Positions 12,882 through 15,775 of a stretch of DNA of 15,775 bases are shown piece after piece. Source of the stretch: an uncultured Eubacteriales bacterium (GTDB lineage Bacteria; Bacillota; Clostridia; Oscillospirales; Acutalibacteraceae); the NCBI GenBank assembly GCA_948933715.1, contig CAQZPH010000005.1, positions 1-15,775 of the forward strand, given 5' to 3'. How positions within the stretch are numbered: the stretch's first letter is position 1; each line of letters opens with the position of its first letter. Made by a program: the position numbers and the translations under genes. The notes under the pieces were generated by a model, which saw nothing but the letters and a program-made list of their open reading frames with translations, did no database searches and was not told the DNA's origin.

Positions 12882-14149
12882 AAATAAATAGACTTAATCT
12901 TGGACGATTGTTTTATAACAATAAAATAGTATTGGTCTTCTCTATTATGTTGGCATTCATTTGTTGGGTTGCTCTATCTACTAGTTCAACAGAAACTTCT
13001 ACAAAACTTATAACTGATATTCCAATTACTGTTCCTTTATCCGAAAATGCTCAGGAAATTGGTCTTACAGTATTTGGGTTAGATGATATTAAAGCTGAAA
13101 TCGCTGTTAGCGGTAATAGATTAATTCTTGGACAACTTACAAAAAATGATATTTTAGTTACCGCGCAGCAATCGGCTAACATGATAAATTCAATTGGAAA
13201 ATATACTTTAGAATTATCAGTTAAAAAGAATAGTTTATTAACTGACTATGAATTTGCAAACACTGTTTCTCCTAAATTTATTACTGTCGTTGTCGATCGG
13301 CATCAAAGTTCTGACTTTGATATTATTCCAAACATAAAATATAACGCGGACACGGATTATTTTATAGCGCCTGTAGCTTTGTCTGACTCAACTGTAAACA
13401 TAGCAGGCCCTGAATCGGTTGTTTCAAGTATTGCAAAGGTAACTGTTGAAGGTAACGTTCCGGGTACTTTAAACAAATCTACAAACCTCAATAAATTGCC
13501 AATAAATCTTTTTGACAACGCTGGTAATAAAATCAATACAAAAAATTTAACTATGAGTGTCACAAAAGTTGACGCTAATATAACCGTTTTAAAGCAAAAA
13601 CATTGCAATATAAAACCTACTTTTGAATCTGCCCCAATCGGTCTTAACGTTAAACATCTAATTGCTCAGCTATCTCCCACAAGTGTTGAAATAGCAACAC
13701 CCAATGAATCATTTAACAATATTAAAGAAATAGAACTCGAACCTATTAATTTTTCCGAAATAAATCTTAATCACTATCAGTTCGAACGTGCATTGAAAAT
13801 TCCTGCAGATTGCAGAAATTTAAATAATATTTCTAGTTCTAAAGTTAAATTAAATCTGTCAGGTTTTCAGTCACGAATAGTAACAAGTGGAAATATATCG
13901 TTTAAAAATGTGCCTTCTGATAAATCCGCTTCATCGCATACCGCTAATCTTTCAGTCCAAGTTATTGGTCCTGCAAGTCAGGTTCGTAACGTTAACCCTT
14001 CCGATATTAACATAGAAGTTGATTTATCTGGTAAAGAAAGCTTCACAGGAAGAACTGAAATGCCAGCTAAAATTACATTTAGCGTCTCGGCGAATAAATG
14101 CTGGGCCTATGGGAACCACTCTGTGAACGTGAGCATAGCTAAAAAATAA
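12878..14149 (+). CDS. cdaR: YbbR-domain regulator of CdaA (CdaR)
   Basis: This 423-residue protein has one N-terminal membrane segment (about residues 17-34, ending ICWVALS) and a long extracellular part made of repeated YbbR domains. Several similar units are visible, with TDIPITVPL near residue 46 and later segments such as PVALSDSTVNIAGPESVV, SPTSVEIATPN and NVPSDKSASS. The partner in other Firmicutes binds CdaA and adjusts c-di-AMP production. The gene starts inside the last codons of cdaA and is followed directly by a strong terminator, so cdaA-cdaR ends the transcription unit. Sequence conservation in YbbR proteins is low, so the number of domains is estimated only as three or four. 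Confidence 0.93.
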   Translation: MKINRLNLGRLFYNNKIVLVFSIMLAFICWVALSTSSTETSTKLITDIPITVPLSENAQEIGLTVFGLDDIKAEIAVSGNRLILGQLTKNDILVTAQQSANMINSIGKYTLELSVKKNSLLTDYEFANTVSPKFITVVVDRHQSSDFDIIPNIKYNADTDYFIAPVALSDSTVNIAGPESVVSSIAKVTVEGNVPGTLNKSTNLNKLPINLFDNAGNKINTKNLTMSVTKVDANITVLKQKHCNIKPTFESAPIGLNVKHLIAQLSPTSVEIATPNESFNNIKEIELEPINFSEINLNHYQFERALKIPADCRNLNNISSSKVKLNLSGFQSRIVTSGNISFKNVPSDKSASSHTANLSVQVIGPASQVRNVNPSDINIEVDLSGKESFTGRTEMPAKITFSVSANKCWAYGNHSVNVSIAKK

Positions 14150-14155
14150 AAATTA

Positions 14156-14191
14156 AGAATCCCTCACACAAACGTGAGGGATTCTCTTTTT
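14156..14191 (+). terminator. Rho-independent terminator of cdaA-cdaR
   Basis: The arms AGAATCCCTCAC (14156-14167) and GTGAGGGATTCT (14174-14185) form 12 perfect pairs around a 6-nt loop, followed by CTTTTT. The convergent aminopeptidase gene ends 55 nt further on. Confidence 0.92.
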
Positions 14192-14245
14192 GATATCGTT
14201 GCGTTAACACTTATTTTTATAAGTTGATTGTAATTTTATATTCAA

Positions 14246-15679
14246 TTAGTCAGCGTTAAAAAATGAACTTACAGCTTTATATGCCATATAAACATCTATT
14301 TTAGACACCACTTCAAACGGTGCATGCATAGATAGTACCGGGACTCCTAAATCTACTACATCCACATCTAAGTTAGCCATATATTTAGCGATAGTTCCTC
14401 CTCCGCCTGCGTCTACTTTTCCAAGTTCACCGGTTTGCCAAAGCACTTTATTTTGTTCAAGAAATCCTCTAACATAGGCCATAAATTCGGCAGAAGCGTC
14501 AGATGTACTGTATTTACCGCCGCTACCTGTATACTTAGTAATAACTACCCCATTATTAAGATAACAACTATTTGCAGGGTCATAAACAGAACTGTAGGTT
14601 GGGTCAAACGCACCATTAACGTCAGCAGATAAACATTTAGATTTAGTTAATACATGACGATACTCAACACCGTCCATGTCAGATAAATCAGCAATAAAAT
14701 ATCTAAAGAATGCTGAATTCATTCCGGTATTACCATCGCTACCGGTTTCCTCCTTATCAGCTAAGATTGCCATTATTGTATTTTTAGGGGTTTTGTTATA
14801 GTCAAGAACTGCCATCAAAGCAGGATATGCACAAACTCTATCGTCATGTCCATATGCACCTATCATACTTCTATCAAATCCAACATCGCTTGCTTTAAAT
14901 GCAGGCACCATTTCAAGTTCCGCTGATAAAAAGTCTGATTCAATAATACCATACTTTTCATTTAAAAGTTTCATTATATTTAACTTTACAAGATCTGAAT
15001 CCTTATCGTCTCTAAAAGGTCTACTTCCAATTAAAATATTAAGGTTTTCAGCGTCAATTGCTTTTTGTAAAGGTTTTGACATTTGGTCTTTAGCAAGATG
15101 CGGTAATAAATCTGTAACACAAAATACCGGATCATTCTCATCTTCACCGATTCTCACGTCAATATTTGTTCCATCTTTTTTAATTATTTTTCCATGCAAT
15201 GAAAGAGGCATTGCTGTCCATTGATATTTCTTTATGCCACCATAATAATGAGTTTTAAGCATTGCTAAATCATTGGCTTCATATAAAGGATTTGGTTTTA
15301 TATCAAGTCTTGGGGCATCCGCATGCGCAACAACAATTTTAGTTCCTTCTTTTACGCCTTTTTCTCCAATTACAGCCACTATAAGAGACTTTTCGCGATT
15401 GACATAATAAACCTTATCTCCCGGTTTATATTTTTTATTTAAATCGAATTTTTCAAACCCTCTTTTTTCGGCCATGCTTACAGCGCAAGCAATTGATTCT
15501 CTTTCAGTTTTAGATACATCAAGAAAAACTTTATATCCCTCACAAAATTCATCTGCATCCTTTATTTGTTTATCATCTATCTGCAACAAACCATTTTTCT
15601 TAACCATAAACAAGCTTTCTTTTAAATTTTGAGCCTCGGTATTAGATTCTTTTCCACTTTGGTTTTCATGCATTAACAC
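14246..15679 (-). CDS. M18 family aminopeptidase (aspartyl aminopeptidase type)
   Basis: This 477-residue zinc peptidase removes N-terminal, usually acidic, residues from peptides in the cytoplasm. Metal and catalytic motifs of the family are all visible: VVAHADAPRLDIKP (His119, Asp121), HYYGGIKKYQW, GAYGHDDR (Asp279/Asp280), ADKEETGSDG (Glu310/Glu311), SADVNGAFDP (Asp353), KYTGSGGKYSTSDASAE, and near the end VPVLSMHAPFE (His452). No signal peptide is present; the first 20 residues are polar. The best start is GTG at 15679, with AAAGGA about 10 nt upstream; an ATG two codons later would have a spacing of 16 nt. It is convergent with cdaR. I see no clear T-tracted hairpin of its own; the cdaR terminator stem lies beyond the stop and may help. 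Confidence 0.95.
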   Translation of the reverse strand: MLMHENQSGKESNTEAQNLKESLFMVKKNGLLQIDDKQIKDADEFCEGYKVFLDVSKTERESIACAVSMAEKRGFEKFDLNKKYKPGDKVYYVNREKSLIVAVIGEKGVKEGTKIVVAHADAPRLDIKPNPLYEANDLAMLKTHYYGGIKKYQWTAMPLSLHGKIIKKDGTNIDVRIGEDENDPVFCVTDLLPHLAKDQMSKPLQKAIDAENLNILIGSRPFRDDKDSDLVKLNIMKLLNEKYGIIESDFLSAELEMVPAFKASDVGFDRSMIGAYGHDDRVCAYPALMAVLDYNKTPKNTIMAILADKEETGSDGNTGMNSAFFRYFIADLSDMDGVEYRHVLTKSKCLSADVNGAFDPTYSSVYDPANSCYLNNGVVITKYTGSGGKYSTSDASAEFMAYVRGFLEQNKVLWQTGELGKVDAGGGGTIAKYMANLDVDVVDLGVPVLSMHAPFEVVSKIDVYMAYKAVSSFFNAD

Positions 15680-15709
15680 AAACGATCAGTCCTTTCAATT
15701 ATTACTTAA

Positions 15710-15738
15710 AGTATAAATTTTTATACATTTTGCAGCTA
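15710..15738 (-). promoter_or_regulatory. Weak promoter candidate of the M18 peptidase gene
   Basis: TATACT (15715-15710) has a good -10 match. The -35 position, 17 nt upstream, reads TAGCTG (15738-15733), which is poor. An inverted repeat ATACG/CGTAT lies near the window edge at about 15756-15769. Support is limited. Confidence 0.3.
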
Positions 15739-15775
15739 TCTAAAACATTTCTTACATACGCCGCCGTATCAGGAT

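Overview
The window looks like chromosomal DNA from a low-GC Gram-positive bacterium of class Clostridia, with an Oscillospirales/Ruminococcaceae-type genome as a reasonable guess. The reasons are the AT-rich base composition, strong sigma-A type promoters (TTGACA-17-TATAAT), Shine-Dalgarno sites, the gene order SRP RNA-dnaX-ybaB-recR, an smpB-ssrA pair, and the cdaA-cdaR pair. No species can be named from sequence alone. Most of the window is housekeeping DNA, and no phage, insertion sequence or CRISPR array was seen.

Left part (1-4.6 kb). The 3' end of a membrane-anchored surface protein gene (1-546) converges on a minus-strand unit made of tRNA-Leu(GAG) and a branched structured RNA of about 190 nt that I cannot assign to a family with certainty. 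A membrane-anchored polysaccharide deacetylase and a PduL-type phosphotransacylase follow on the minus strand. A type-4 Fe-S uracil-DNA glycosylase is divergently transcribed from pduL and convergent with a secreted GH25 lysozyme.

Centre (4.7-9.1 kb). A plus-strand run carries the SRP RNA (ffs), dnaX (clamp loader tau, with a possible -1 slippery site giving a gamma-like product), ybaB and recR. A near-perfect promoter then leads into smpB and tmRNA (ssrA), only 11 nt apart, followed by a small basic protein with a NUMOD1-like C-terminus. The tmRNA tag frame has no Ala or Gly resume codon.

Right part (9.1-15.8 kb). ispD and ispF overlap by one base (isoprenoid MEP pathway). A 125-bp cloverleaf-like set of nested perfect inverted repeats follows and is the most unusual DNA in the window. 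Next is a translationally coupled pair, a DUF3343 protein and a class-V cysteine desulfurase of the type linked to selenium/sulfur handling, then the coupled c-di-AMP cyclase genes cdaA and cdaR ending at a strong terminator. A convergent M18 aminopeptidase gene closes the window.

The points most worth following are the cloverleaf repeat at 10302-10426, the unassigned RNA at 636-824, the dnaX A8 slippery site, and the tmRNA tag.
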